Below are positions 1 to 7,207 of a DNA stretch of 30,751 nt, piece after piece. Every line of letters begins with the position of its first letter. The stretch's first letter is position 1. The DNA is from Ga0077536 sp943370145 (GTDB lineage Bacteria; Pseudomonadota; Gammaproteobacteria; Ga0077536): NCBI GenBank assembly GCA_943370145.1, contig CALRPY020000054.1:1-30751 (forward strand), in the 5' to 3' direction. The notes beneath the pieces are model-generated. The model was not told the DNA's origin. It saw only the letters and a program-made list of their open reading frames with translations, and did no database searches. The translations under genes were made by a program, and so were the position numbers.

Positions 1-1
1 T

Positions 2-598
2 GCCCTGCTGCTGGCGTCGCGTTCGCCGCGTCGCGCCGAACTGCTGCGCACGCTCGGCGTCGCGTTCCGGGTCATCGACGTCGAGGTCGATGAAACGACG
101 CGGCTTGGCGAGGCGCCTGTCGACTACGTCCGCCGCCTCGCGCGGGACAAGGCGCTAGCGGGGCAGGCCGTTGCGGGAGACACCTCGCTGCCCGTACTCG
201 CCGCCGACACCACGGTCGTGCTCGACGGCGCGATACTCGGGAAACCGCTGGACGACGCCGACGCGCGCGTGATGCTCGCCCGCCTCGCCGGACGGACGCA
301 CGACGTGCTGACCGGCGTCGCGGTCATCGATGCGCGGGGGTTGCCCGTCGATACGGTGCTTGCCACGCGCGTCCGTTTCCGGGCGCTGACGCCGGCCGAG
401 ATTGCCGCCTACGTGGCCAGCGGCGAGCCGCTCGACAAGGCCGGCGCCTACGGCATCCAGGGCCTGGGCGGCGCGCTGGTCGAACGGATCGAAGGCAGCT
501 ACTCCAACGTCGTCGGCTTGCCGCTGGCCGAGACCCTGGCCCTGCTCGACGCCGCCGGGGTCCCGCACGCGCTGCGGCCAGCGGATCTGCAGGCCTGA
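2..598 (+). CDS. maf: Maf family nucleoside triphosphate pyrophosphatase (YhdE type), 5' end outside window
   Basis: The reading frame is open from base 2 and stops with TGA at 596-598, so only the first few residues are missing. The visible protein begins ALLLASRSPRRAELL, which is the Maf signature loop SxSPRR, followed by LAADTTVVLDG with the catalytic-type Asp, GKPL, and the C-terminal AGAYGIQGLGG and IEGSYSNVVGLPL blocks. Maf proteins are cytosolic house-cleaning pyrophosphatases that hydrolyse non-canonical or pyrimidine NTPs to NMP and PPi. The SYSNVVGLPL ending and the IQG block match the YhdE/dTTP-UTP branch better than the YceF (m7GTP) branch; this sub-assignment is from memory of the families. 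Often maf is followed by rng (RNase G), but here it is followed by repeat DNA, so any operon partner must lie upstream. Confidence 0.93.
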   Translation, partial: ALLLASRSPRRAELLRTLGVAFRVIDVEVDETTRLGEAPVDYVRRLARDKALAGQAVAGDTSLPVLAADTTVVLDGAILGKPLDDADARVMLARLAGRTHDVLTGVAVIDARGLPVDTVLATRVRFRALTPAEIAAYVASGEPLDKAGAYGIQGLGGALVERIEGSYSNVVGLPLAETLALLDAAGVPHALRPADLQA

Positions 599-650
599 GC
601 CTGATGCCGCGCCAGCTGCAATGCGCTTCACCCTTCCACCGTTAAAGATG

Positions 651-1106
651 TTCGCCTCTCCCGCCCCGGGCTGTCTCTTGGTCACGTTTTCCCGCCGTAC
701 CCGATGAAGCCGTCGCCTGCCGTGTGATGAATGGTCGTCGTGACGGCAGGCTTTCGTAATCGCCACCGGGAACCCCGAGAACACCGAGGGGGATGGCGTG
801 GACAGGTGCCACCTGAAGGGCACTGCCGCAGCGGCGGAGCATCCCTGAATTCACCATTCTTCTCCGTGTCCTCCGTGGTGAAACCAGGCGTGTCCGCGGA
901 ACCAGAAGCCGCATTGCTACCACGGAGAGCACGGAGGACACGGAGAAGTCGCTTTTTTTCACCGTGGTCCGCCCTCTGGCCATGGCTTCGAGCGCTGGCT
1001 CAGCCCCACCCGAAAAATGCCGGTGTTCGCTGGCCCATCAGCACGCAAGCCACCGGCACCCGCGTCCAACTGTGACTAAGAGACAGCCCGCCCCGGGAGA
1101 GGTGAA
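651..1106. repeat. Outer inverted-repeat pair bounding a 456-bp element-like segment
   Basis: The 35 bases at 651-685 are the reverse complement of 1072-1106 at 30 of 35 positions; the shared core is AAGAGACAGCCCG followed by GGGAGAGG. Three of the five differences are clustered in a G/C run, where GGG became CCC. The arrangement resembles the ends of a small non-autonomous element, but I see no target-site duplication and no transposase, so it could equally be two copies of a dispersed repeat in opposite orientation. Confidence 0.6.
762..948. repeat. Dispersed repeat module, copy 1 (ENTENTEG-type units)
   Basis: Three units occur in order: a CACCGAGAACACCGAGGG-like unit (762-796), CCGTGTCCTCCGTGG continuing into GAAACCAGGC (864-892), and a unit starting GCCGCAT (908-948). 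The same three units recur in the same order and with similar spacing at 5593-5783: the middle unit matches 27 of 29 bases, and the third unit has equal length (41 bases) but is more diverged. Inside this copy, 861-877 and 930-946 form a perfect 17-bp inverted repeat that could fold as a hairpin. Units of this kind are common between genes in environmental proteobacterial genomes; that is general recollection, not a search result. Confidence 0.7.
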
Positions 1107-1219
1107 GACTGGCCGACCGCTCGATCAAGCCTCTTTCACGCCAGGCGCGGATACCGACACCACGCGTCATGCTTGCGATGGCCTGGGTCGAACGACAGTA
1201 TCCACGCACCTGCCCCCCG

Positions 1220-1906
1220 TCAGCCCCCCGCCGGTGGCGCGATACCCGTCAGCGACGTACGTGCGGAAATCTCGATCCAGTTGCCGTCCGGATCGGCGAC
1301 GAATCCGTAGCGTGCGACCGTGCCGAAGTTGATCGGCGCGCGCGCGAGGCGCCCGCCGCGCGCGACGATGTCGGCGCAGGCCTGGTCGGCATCGAAGATC
1401 TGCACCGTGAGGTAACGGAAGTTCGGGGCGATGAAATCGTCGGTGACCGCGCCGCCCGGCCCCTTCTCGACGAACAGCAGCGTATCGCCGCAGCGCGCCG
1501 TCGTCGGTCCCGCCTGTTCGAACTCCATCGCGCCGAGGTAGAAATCCATCATCCGCGCAGGTTCGGGCGTGCTGACCGTGATGCCGATCCCGACGACCCC
1601 ACCGGTGCCGGGCGGCACCAGGCGCACGAGCTCGCCACCGGGATGGTGGCCCTCCCACACCGGCTGTCCGGCGCGCGCGATCGTCAGCGCGCGGTAGCCG
1701 GACGGCGGATGCGCCGCGAGCGGGGCGGCATAGTGGTTGACCTTGATCACCGAGCCATGCGCATCGTAACGATGCTGTACCCAGCCTTCGCGCAGCTCGA
1801 GCTGGTGGTCCAGCCGCAGGCCCACCGCTTCGCCCCAGAATTCAGCGTGCGCGGCGATGTCGTTGGTGAACAGGCCGATGTCGAGATGTTGTTTCGCGAG
1901 TTTCAT
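1220..1906 (-). CDS. Double VOC-domain (glyoxalase/dioxygenase-fold) protein
   Basis: A 228-residue protein made of two vicinal-oxygen-chelate modules. The first (residues about 5-95) opens with KQHLDIGLFTNDI, a typical first VOC strand with a possible metal-ligand His at residue 7. The second (about 105-220) contains GIGITVSTPEPARMMDFY and ends with YGFVADPDGNWIEI, where the final Glu sits at the usual VOC metal-ligand position. Enzymes of this fold include glyoxalases, epimerases and extradiol dioxygenases; the substrate is not evident. The start ATG at 1906 lies 9 bases after the kinase gene stop and has GAGGTGG as ribosome binding site, so it is the last gene of the minus-strand set and probably translated from the same mRNA. 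A methylmalonyl-CoA-epimerase-like or isomerase role on a CoA thioester would suit the neighbours, but nothing in the sequence proves it. Confidence 0.85.
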   Translation of the reverse strand: MKLAKQHLDIGLFTNDIAAHAEFWGEAVGLRLDHQLELREGWVQHRYDAHGSVIKVNHYAAPLAAHPPSGYRALTIARAGQPVWEGHHPGGELVRLVPPGTGGVVGIGITVSTPEPARMMDFYLGAMEFEQAGPTTARCGDTLLFVEKGPGGAVTDDFIAPNFRYLTVQIFDADQACADIVARGGRLARAPINFGTVARYGFVADPDGNWIEISARTSLTGIAPPAGG

Positions 1907-1915
1907 GGCGCCACC

Positions 1916-2995
1916 TCAGTCGGGCAGAAGGTCGAGGGCGTGGTTGTCGAGCGCCTGCTCGGCCGCGCCGATCGTCATGTGCATCAGCATGCGGTCACCG
2001 CGGTCGGTCCGCTTGACGATCAGCGTCGCGGCGATCGCGACGGCAATCGCCGCGAAGCTGTAGTGCCGGTAGTCGTTCATCAGGTGTTCGAAGCTGTAGT
2101 CCTGCACGCCCAGCGCAAGCAGCTGATCGTGGTAGCCACGCAGCAGCGACTGCTCGTGCTGGCGCCGCACGTCGCGCGGGAAGGCGCCGCCGAGGAAGTA
2201 GGCGACGTCCATGCCGCTGCCGAGGAAGTTGCTCGTCTGCCAGTCGACGACCGCGACCCGCTCGCCCGGGCCGCCGAAGAGCATGTTGTCCGGGCGGAAA
2301 TCGTTGTGCGAAAAGCACTTCGGAAAATCGCGCGGGCGGTTCCAGTAAGCGTGGTTGCGCACGTACTTAGCGCACACCTGCTTCACTTCGGGGGAAAGCC
2401 AGCCCTCGTAGTGCCGGCTCACGTGATCCCAGCTGCGTTCGATGAGCTCCGTCGTGTAGAAGCCCTGCGCGCCCTCCGGCACGTAGCACCAGTCCTGGGT
2501 CAGCAGTGACTTGTCGTTCCAGAACGCGGCATGCAGCCGCGCCGCTTCGGACAGCGCCGCGCGGGCCTCGTCGAGCGTGCAACCGCGCATCTGGTCACCC
2601 TGCTGGGCGGGCGCGAGATCCTCGAACAGCAGCACGAAGTCATTGGTCTGCGGATCGAGTTCCGCGACGTAGACCAGCGGCGTGCGGATCCCGGCGCGAT
2701 CGGCGAGCTCGCGATAGAACATGACCTCGGCGCGATAGAAACCCATGCTCTGCCCGGTTTCGCGCGCGACATCGTTCAGTGAACTGAACTTGCCGACGAC
2801 GCTGGTCGGTGCGCCGGCCGGCCTGCTGCCCCGGTAGTCGATGTGGTAGCGACGGGTCTCGCCGAGCTGGCCGGTGCCGACCGTTTCCATGCGCAAGCCG
2901 GCAATGTCGGCATCGATGCCGCGCTGTGCCAGCGCGTCCATCATCCACTGTGGGGTCACGCCATCGGGCGTCACGATGGTCATTCTGTTTGTCAT
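1916..2995 (-). CDS. APH-fold phosphotransferase (small-molecule kinase, EcKL/ACAD10-11-kinase-like)
   Basis: A 359-residue protein with the kinase-like landmarks of the aminoglycoside-phosphotransferase superfamily: VVGKF (Lys69, nucleotide binding), SHNDFRPDNMLF with catalytic Asp232 and Asn237, and VAVVDWQ with metal-binding Asp251. The DWQ form and the overall length look closer to the ecdysteroid-kinase-like and acyl-CoA-associated kinases than to true antibiotic kinases, so I would not call it a resistance gene. It lies downstream of two acyl-CoA dehydrogenase genes, with a 177-bp gap, and upstream of a VOC gene. In vertebrate ACAD10/ACAD11 the same fold is fused to an acyl-CoA dehydrogenase, and in Pseudomonas the levulinate-pathway kinase LvaA phosphorylates 4-hydroxyacyl-CoA. 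A similar hydroxyacyl-CoA kinase role is a reasonable guess here. Start: ATG 2995 with GAGGGGAAG upstream; a second in-frame ATG at 2983 is less well supported. Confidence 0.85.
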   Translation of the reverse strand: MTNRMTIVTPDGVTPQWMMDALAQRGIDADIAGLRMETVGTGQLGETRRYHIDYRGSRPAGAPTSVVGKFSSLNDVARETGQSMGFYRAEVMFYRELADRAGIRTPLVYVAELDPQTNDFVLLFEDLAPAQQGDQMRGCTLDEARAALSEAARLHAAFWNDKSLLTQDWCYVPEGAQGFYTTELIERSWDHVSRHYEGWLSPEVKQVCAKYVRNHAYWNRPRDFPKCFSHNDFRPDNMLFGGPGERVAVVDWQTSNFLGSGMDVAYFLGGAFPRDVRRQHEQSLLRGYHDQLLALGVQDYSFEHLMNDYRHYSFAAIAVAIAATLIVKRTDRGDRMLMHMTIGAAEQALDNHALDLLPD

Positions 2996-3172
2996 GTCTG
3001 GTGCACTTCCCCTCGTTGGCCAGCGCCCAGTCTAACGTGCGCAGCGGGCCCGGGATCGGGCACGGCGGCGGTGTCACCGAGCGTGCCGGCCGGCGGCGCC
3101 AGCATCACGCGCGCCGTCGACGCCGCTTGCGTCCGCAGCGGATGCCCCGGCGCGGTCGCGCCACCGGGGGGC

Positions 3173-4312
3173 TCAGAATCCCCGGAACGTCGCGTAGCGC
3201 GCGCGATGGAAGGACGCGTCCCCGAAGGCCTGCTGCGCGACACGGGCGCGCTTGAGGAAGAAGCCGATTTCCCCGGCGTCGGTCATGCCGATCCCGCCGT
3301 GCATCTGCACCGCTTCGTTCGACACCAGTTCGAAGGTTTCGCCGGCCCTCGCCTTCGCGAGGCTGGCGAGCAGCGGGGCTGCGGCATCGCCGGCATCGAG
3401 CGCGGCGAGCGCGGCGAGCACCGCCGAGCGGGTCAGCTCTATTTCGCAGAACATCTGCGCCGCGCGATGCTTCAGCGCCTGGAAAGACCCGATCGGGACC
3501 CCGAACTGCTGGCGGAACTTCAGGTAGTCCAGCGTGCGCTCGAAAACTTCGACCATGCCGCCGAGCATCTCGGCGGCCAGGCCCGCCCGGGCGCCGTCGA
3601 GCACGCGATCCAGCGGCGCGAACGCCCTGTCCGCGGCGCCGAGCAGCGCATCGTCCGCGAGGCGCACCTCGTCGAACACCAGCCGCGCCGCATTGCGGCT
3701 GTCGACCATGCGCGTGCGCGTGCGCGTGAGGCCCGGGGTCTCGCCCCGCAGGAGGAACAGCGAGAGCCCGTGTTCATCACCGGGCACGCCGGCCGTGCGG
3801 GCGAGCACGACGATGTCGTCCGCGACATGACCGTCGAGCACGAAGGTCTTCGCGCCGTGCAGCACCCAGCCGCGCCCGTCGCGCGTCGCGCGCAGCGCGA
3901 CCGCGGCCGGCGCATGACGCGGACCCTCCTCGAGCGCGAGTGCGCACAGGCGTTCGCCGGTGGCGAGTGCCGGCAGCAGCGCGTCCTTCTGCGCCGTCGA
4001 GCCGCAGGTGGCCAGCAGCGGCGCCGCGATCAGCGCCGTCGACACCAGCGGTGACGCGGCGAGCGTGCGACCCGCTTCCTCGAGCACCTGGCCGAGGCCG
4101 GTATAGCCGAAGTCGCTGCCGCCCCAGGCTTCCGGCACCAGCACGCCGGCCCACCCGAGGTCCGCCATCTCGCGCCAGGCCGCGCGGTCGAAGCCGTCCG
4201 CGTCGTCCTCGTCGCGCAGGCGGCGCAGGGCGGCCACCGGCAGGCGCGTGCTGAAGAAGTCGCGCGCGGCGGATTTCAACATTCTCTGTTCGTCGTTCAG
4301 CAGCAGCGTCAT
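3173..4312 (-). CDS. Acyl-CoA dehydrogenase, small/partner subunit lacking the usual catalytic Glu
   Basis: A 379-residue acyl-CoA dehydrogenase-fold protein, probably an FAD-linked subunit of a two-subunit enzyme. It starts MTLLLNDEQRMLKSAARDFF (typical N-terminal helix), has LDYLKFRQQFGVPIGSFQ and KHRAAQMF in the C-terminal helical domain, and MHGGIGMTD near residue 338. At the place where most family members have the catalytic base in YEGTSEI, this protein has AFGDASFHR, with Gly about residue 364. The 397-residue upstream neighbour keeps the Glu. In actinobacterial steroid and side-chain ACADs, pairs of unequal subunits form alpha2beta2 enzymes with only one catalytic type of chain; I infer the same here. 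ATG 4312 was chosen because it begins the conserved helix and lies 10 bases after the upstream stop; an upstream in-frame ATG at 4354 would overlap the neighbour and add an unconserved leader. Confidence 0.9.
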   Translation of the reverse strand: MTLLLNDEQRMLKSAARDFFSTRLPVAALRRLRDEDDADGFDRAAWREMADLGWAGVLVPEAWGGSDFGYTGLGQVLEEAGRTLAASPLVSTALIAAPLLATCGSTAQKDALLPALATGERLCALALEEGPRHAPAAVALRATRDGRGWVLHGAKTFVLDGHVADDIVVLARTAGVPGDEHGLSLFLLRGETPGLTRTRTRMVDSRNAARLVFDEVRLADDALLGAADRAFAPLDRVLDGARAGLAAEMLGGMVEVFERTLDYLKFRQQFGVPIGSFQALKHRAAQMFCEIELTRSAVLAALAALDAGDAAAPLLASLAKARAGETFELVSNEAVQMHGGIGMTDAGEIGFFLKRARVAQQAFGDASFHRARYATFRGF

Positions 4313-4322
4313 TCCATGCACC

Positions 4323-5516
4323 TCAGTCCGGCAGGCCGAGCACGCGCTTGGCAATCACGTTGAGCTGGATCTCGGACGTGCCGCCCTCGATCGAATTGCC
4401 CTTCGAGCGCAGCCAGGTGCGGCAGATCAGCAGTTCATCGGCGGTGAAGTCCTCGCCCTCCCAGCCCAGCGCGGCATTGCCCGCGCATTTCAGGATCAGC
4501 TCGAACTTGCGCTTGTTCTGCTCCGTGCCGTAGTACTTGAACATCGACGACAGACCGCCGTTCGCGGCGCCCGACTCGCTCTCCTCGGCAGCGCGGCGCA
4601 GCGTCAGCTGGAAGGCGTGGTCGTCCATCGCGTGGCGCGTGACCGCATCGCGCAGCACGGGATCGCCGATGCGCCCGTCGGGCCCGGCCAGGTATCGTTT
4701 CGCGACGACGTCGGCGTCCGGCACCGTCGCGCCGATCGCGCGGCCGATCTCCGAGATCATGCCCCGCTCGTGCTGCAGCAGTTCCTTCGCGATGGTCCAA
4801 CCGTCGTTCAGCCGGCCGACCAGGTTGCGTTTCGGTACGGCAACGTCGGTGAAGAAGGTTTCGCAGAACGCGGACGCGCCGCTGATGAGCCGGATGGGGC
4901 GCGCCTCGACGCCGGGACTCGCCATGTCGAACAGCAGGAAGGAGATCCCCCCCTGCTTGGCCGAGGTGTCCGTGCGCACCAGGCAGAAGATCCAGTCCGC
5001 GAGGTGCGCGTAGGAGGTCCAGATTTTCTGCCCGTTGACGAGGAAGTGGTCCCCGCGGTCCTCGGCGCGCGTCTGCAGGCTCGCAAGGTCCGAGCCCGCG
5101 CCCGGCTCGCTGTACCCCTGGCACCAGCGGATCTCGCCCCGCGCGATCTTCGGCAGGTGCTCCGCCTTCTGTTCCGGCGTGCCGTACTTCAGCAACACCG
5201 GGCCCAGCATGCTGATGCCGAAGCCGAAGAGCGGCGTGCGGCAGCCGAGGTCTCGCATCTCCTCCTGCAGCACCAGCGCCTGCGCCGCCGACAGGCCGCC
5301 ACCGCCGTATTGGCGCGGCCAGGTCGGCACCGTCCAGCCGCGGTCGACCATGCGCTCGAACCAGCGCCTGCTGTCCGGATTGACGAACACCGGCTTGCGG
5401 CCGCCCCACACGCGCTCTTCCTCGGGCATCGGCGTGCGCATCGAAGGCGGGCAGTTCGCCTCGAGCCAGGCGCGCGTCTCCGCGCGAAAATCGGCGAGTT
5501 CGTCCAACGTGCTCAC
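4323..5516 (-). CDS. Acyl-CoA dehydrogenase, catalytic subunit
   Basis: A 397-residue FAD-dependent acyl-CoA dehydrogenase, which introduces an alpha-beta double bond in an acyl-CoA and passes electrons to ETF. Seen in the sequence: the N-terminal helical domain, the flavin/substrate loop WCQGYSEPGAGSDLASLQT, the beta-domain motif VNGQKIWTSYAHLADW, and the C-terminal SIEGGTSEIQLNVIAKRVLG with Glu377 in the catalytic-base position. It starts with GTG at 5516; no upstream in-frame ATG is available and the ribosome binding site is weak (GCGGA). It is the first gene of the minus-strand set and precedes the small ACAD by 10 bases, which argues for co-translation. Substrate is unknown; the paired arrangement and the kinase and VOC neighbours suggest a bulky or branched/hydroxylated acyl-CoA rather than a plain fatty acid (inference). 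Confidence 0.93.
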   Translation of the reverse strand: MSTLDELADFRAETRAWLEANCPPSMRTPMPEEERVWGGRKPVFVNPDSRRWFERMVDRGWTVPTWPRQYGGGGLSAAQALVLQEEMRDLGCRTPLFGFGISMLGPVLLKYGTPEQKAEHLPKIARGEIRWCQGYSEPGAGSDLASLQTRAEDRGDHFLVNGQKIWTSYAHLADWIFCLVRTDTSAKQGGISFLLFDMASPGVEARPIRLISGASAFCETFFTDVAVPKRNLVGRLNDGWTIAKELLQHERGMISEIGRAIGATVPDADVVAKRYLAGPDGRIGDPVLRDAVTRHAMDDHAFQLTLRRAAEESESGAANGGLSSMFKYYGTEQNKRKFELILKCAGNAALGWEGEDFTADELLICRTWLRSKGNSIEGGTSEIQLNVIAKRVLGLPD

Positions 5517-6026
5517 TCCGCGAATGGATCTTTCCGATTATGCCGCAGGTGCTGCCGAAACTCGCGCCTGCCGCGGGTTCGTGCGTGGGATGGCCACCGA
5601 GAACACAGAGAACACCGAGGGGGAGAGAGAAGGATTGGAAGCGGCTGCTGTGAGGGATTGCTGCTGCAGAGCCCCTGCCCTCGATTTAGCCTGCTTTTTC
5701 CGTGTCCTCCGTGGCGAAACCAGGCTTGCCACGAGACGAAACGCCGCATCTCTACCAAGAAGTACACGAAGAGCAGGGAGAAGAAAGCCTTGATGGGCGT
5801 GCTGATCAAGTTGGTGGCGGGGCATCATTGCCGGTACGTCCCACACCATCTCCCTCGGTGTTCTCTGTGTTCTCGGTGGCCATCCTGCACATGGCGGTGT
5901 TGTCTGCGGCCATGCGACACCTGAGCGGCATCGGGGAGGCTTTGACCACCTCGCCGATTGAACTGTGCGCGCCGGGCGCGTGTAATGGCCGGCATTCGAC
6001 AAGCAGAAACACGACAGGGGGGGCAC
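5517..6026. other. Divergent intergenic region occupied by repeats
   Basis: About 510 bases separate the ACAD operon (minus) from the monooxygenase gene (plus). Most of it is repeat DNA (5589-5884); the outer parts must hold the two divergent promoters, but I could not pick clear -35/-10 pairs. The open frames here encode only repeat peptides such as MATENTENTEG. Confidence 0.7.
5589..5884. repeat. Dispersed repeat module, copy 2, bounded by a perfect 33-bp inverted repeat
   Basis: Bases 5589-5621 (GATGGCCACCGAGAACACAG and onward) are the exact reverse complement of 5852-5884, giving a 33-bp perfect inverted repeat around a 230-bp interior. The interior holds CCGTGTCCTCCGTGGCGAAA (5700-5719, unit to 5728) and a 41-base unit (5743-5783), co-linear with units at 864-892 and 908-948. 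No coding capacity or transposase is visible. A non-autonomous, transposon-like element or a large structured intergenic repeat are both possible. Confidence 0.75.
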
Positions 6027-7109
6027 ATGCAGTTCGGCATCGGCGTCAGCACGCACATCAACAACTGGGACATCATCCGCTACGCGGAAGAACTGGGTTA
6101 CGACCGCGCGTGGGTCGGCGACTCGCAGATGATCTGGTCCGACTGCTACGCGACGATGGCGCTCGCGGCGCATCATACGAAGCGGATCCAGATTGGCACC
6201 GGCGTATCGATCACCGGCACCCGCATCGCGCCGGTCACCGCGCACTCGATAGCGACCATCAACGCGATTGCGCCGGGGCGCACCTTCCTCGGCCTCGGCA
6301 CCGGCCACACCGCGATGCGCGTGATGGGACAGGACCCGATGCGCGTGGGCGAATTCCGCGAATACCTGCGCGTCGTGCGCGCCTTGCTCGATGGCGAGGC
6401 GGTCGACTACGAGTATCGCGGCAACACGCGCGAGATCCAGTTCCTGCACCGGGAGCGGAAGTTCATCGATCTCGACAACCGCATCCCGATCTACGTCGCC
6501 GCCAACGGACCGAAGGCCCTGGAGGCGACCGGCCAGTTCGGTGACGGCTGGATCACCGTCGGCGGCGAGCCGGAAGTCGTCAAGCCCAAGCTCGAGCACA
6601 TCCACACGGGCGCGCAGAAAGCCGGACGCAGCCTGCCCGCGGATTTCCACACCGCGTTCATCACGACTTCCTGCGTGCTGCGCCCGGGCGACAAGCTGAC
6701 CGACGATCGCATCATCGACGAGACCGGCAGCTGGGTCGCCTGCGAGCTCCACTTCTTCTACGAGGTGTGGAAGGACAACGGCCGCAACGACGCCATCATC
6801 CCGGATCACTTCAAGGACATCTGGCCGGACTATCTTGCCCACGTCGAGCACATGAGCCTGCCGGAGCAGTCACGCTTCCGCCAGATCCACGACGGCCACC
6901 TCGTCTACCTGCAGCCGGCAGAGCGCCGCTTCATGCGGCCGGACGCGATCAGATCGAGCTGCCTCATCGGCGAGCCGGACCAACTCATCGAGCACGTGAA
7001 GCGCCTCGAAGCGGGCGGTATCAAGGAGATCGATCTCTGGCCGCCGATGGACTGCGAGCGCAAGGTGCTGCGTGATTTCGCGGAATACGTGATGCCGGCG
7101 TTCCGCTGA
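6027..7109 (+). CDS. LLM-class (luciferase-like) flavin- or F420-dependent oxidoreductase
   Basis: A 360-residue TIM-barrel enzyme of the bacterial luciferase-like superfamily. It begins MQFGIGVSTHINNWD and shows the usual strand-helix blocks: YAEELGYDRAWVGDSQ, IQIGTGVSITGTRIAPVTAH, APGRTFLGLGTGHT, IPIYVAANGPKALEATGQFG and DGWITVG, the last two being cofactor-phosphate-binding regions. Such enzymes use reduced FMN or F420 for oxidations or reductions of small organic compounds, including ring cleavage or desulfonation; nothing here distinguishes the cofactor or substrate. ATG 6027 is preferred over the upstream ATG at 5958, because 6027 follows an AGGGGGG ribosome binding site and matches the family N-terminus, while the longer form would translate sequence next to the repeat. 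It is transcribed away from the ACAD set, and a lipase-like gene follows after 98 bases in the same direction. Confidence 0.88.
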   Translation: MQFGIGVSTHINNWDIIRYAEELGYDRAWVGDSQMIWSDCYATMALAAHHTKRIQIGTGVSITGTRIAPVTAHSIATINAIAPGRTFLGLGTGHTAMRVMGQDPMRVGEFREYLRVVRALLDGEAVDYEYRGNTREIQFLHRERKFIDLDNRIPIYVAANGPKALEATGQFGDGWITVGGEPEVVKPKLEHIHTGAQKAGRSLPADFHTAFITTSCVLRPGDKLTDDRIIDETGSWVACELHFFYEVWKDNGRNDAIIPDHFKDIWPDYLAHVEHMSLPEQSRFRQIHDGHLVYLQPAERRFMRPDAIRSSCLIGEPDQLIEHVKRLEAGGIKEIDLWPPMDCERKVLRDFAEYVMPAFR

Positions 7110-7207
7110 GACCAGTCCGGGTGCGGGCCCCGGGTCGCGCCGCCGCGCCACCCGGGGTGCCGCAACCTGGCCGCGAGACCCCGTGACGGCAAACAAGGAG
7201 GTTTCCG

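Larger units (their letters stand above)
599..1219. other. Gene-free stretch filled with repeat DNA
   Basis: About 620 bases between maf and the convergent VOC gene carry no convincing gene: the open frames here have no recognisable domain, and their peptides come from repeat units. The stretch holds an outer imperfect inverted repeat (651-685 with 1072-1106) and an inner module (762-948) with a perfect 17-bp inverted repeat. No terminator with a T-run was seen after maf. Confidence 0.7.

Noticed and set aside
1169..2509. A 446-residue open frame on the plus strand.
   Set aside because: It is antisense to the VOC and kinase genes, both of which have clear family motifs.
1916..2995. An aminoglycoside resistance gene.
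   Set aside because: The fold is shared, but the DWQ motif and ACAD context point to a metabolic kinase.
5589..5884. A possible CRISPR array because of repeated GAACAC/GAGGAC units.
   Set aside because: The units are irregular and in both orientations, with no constant spacer length and no cas genes.
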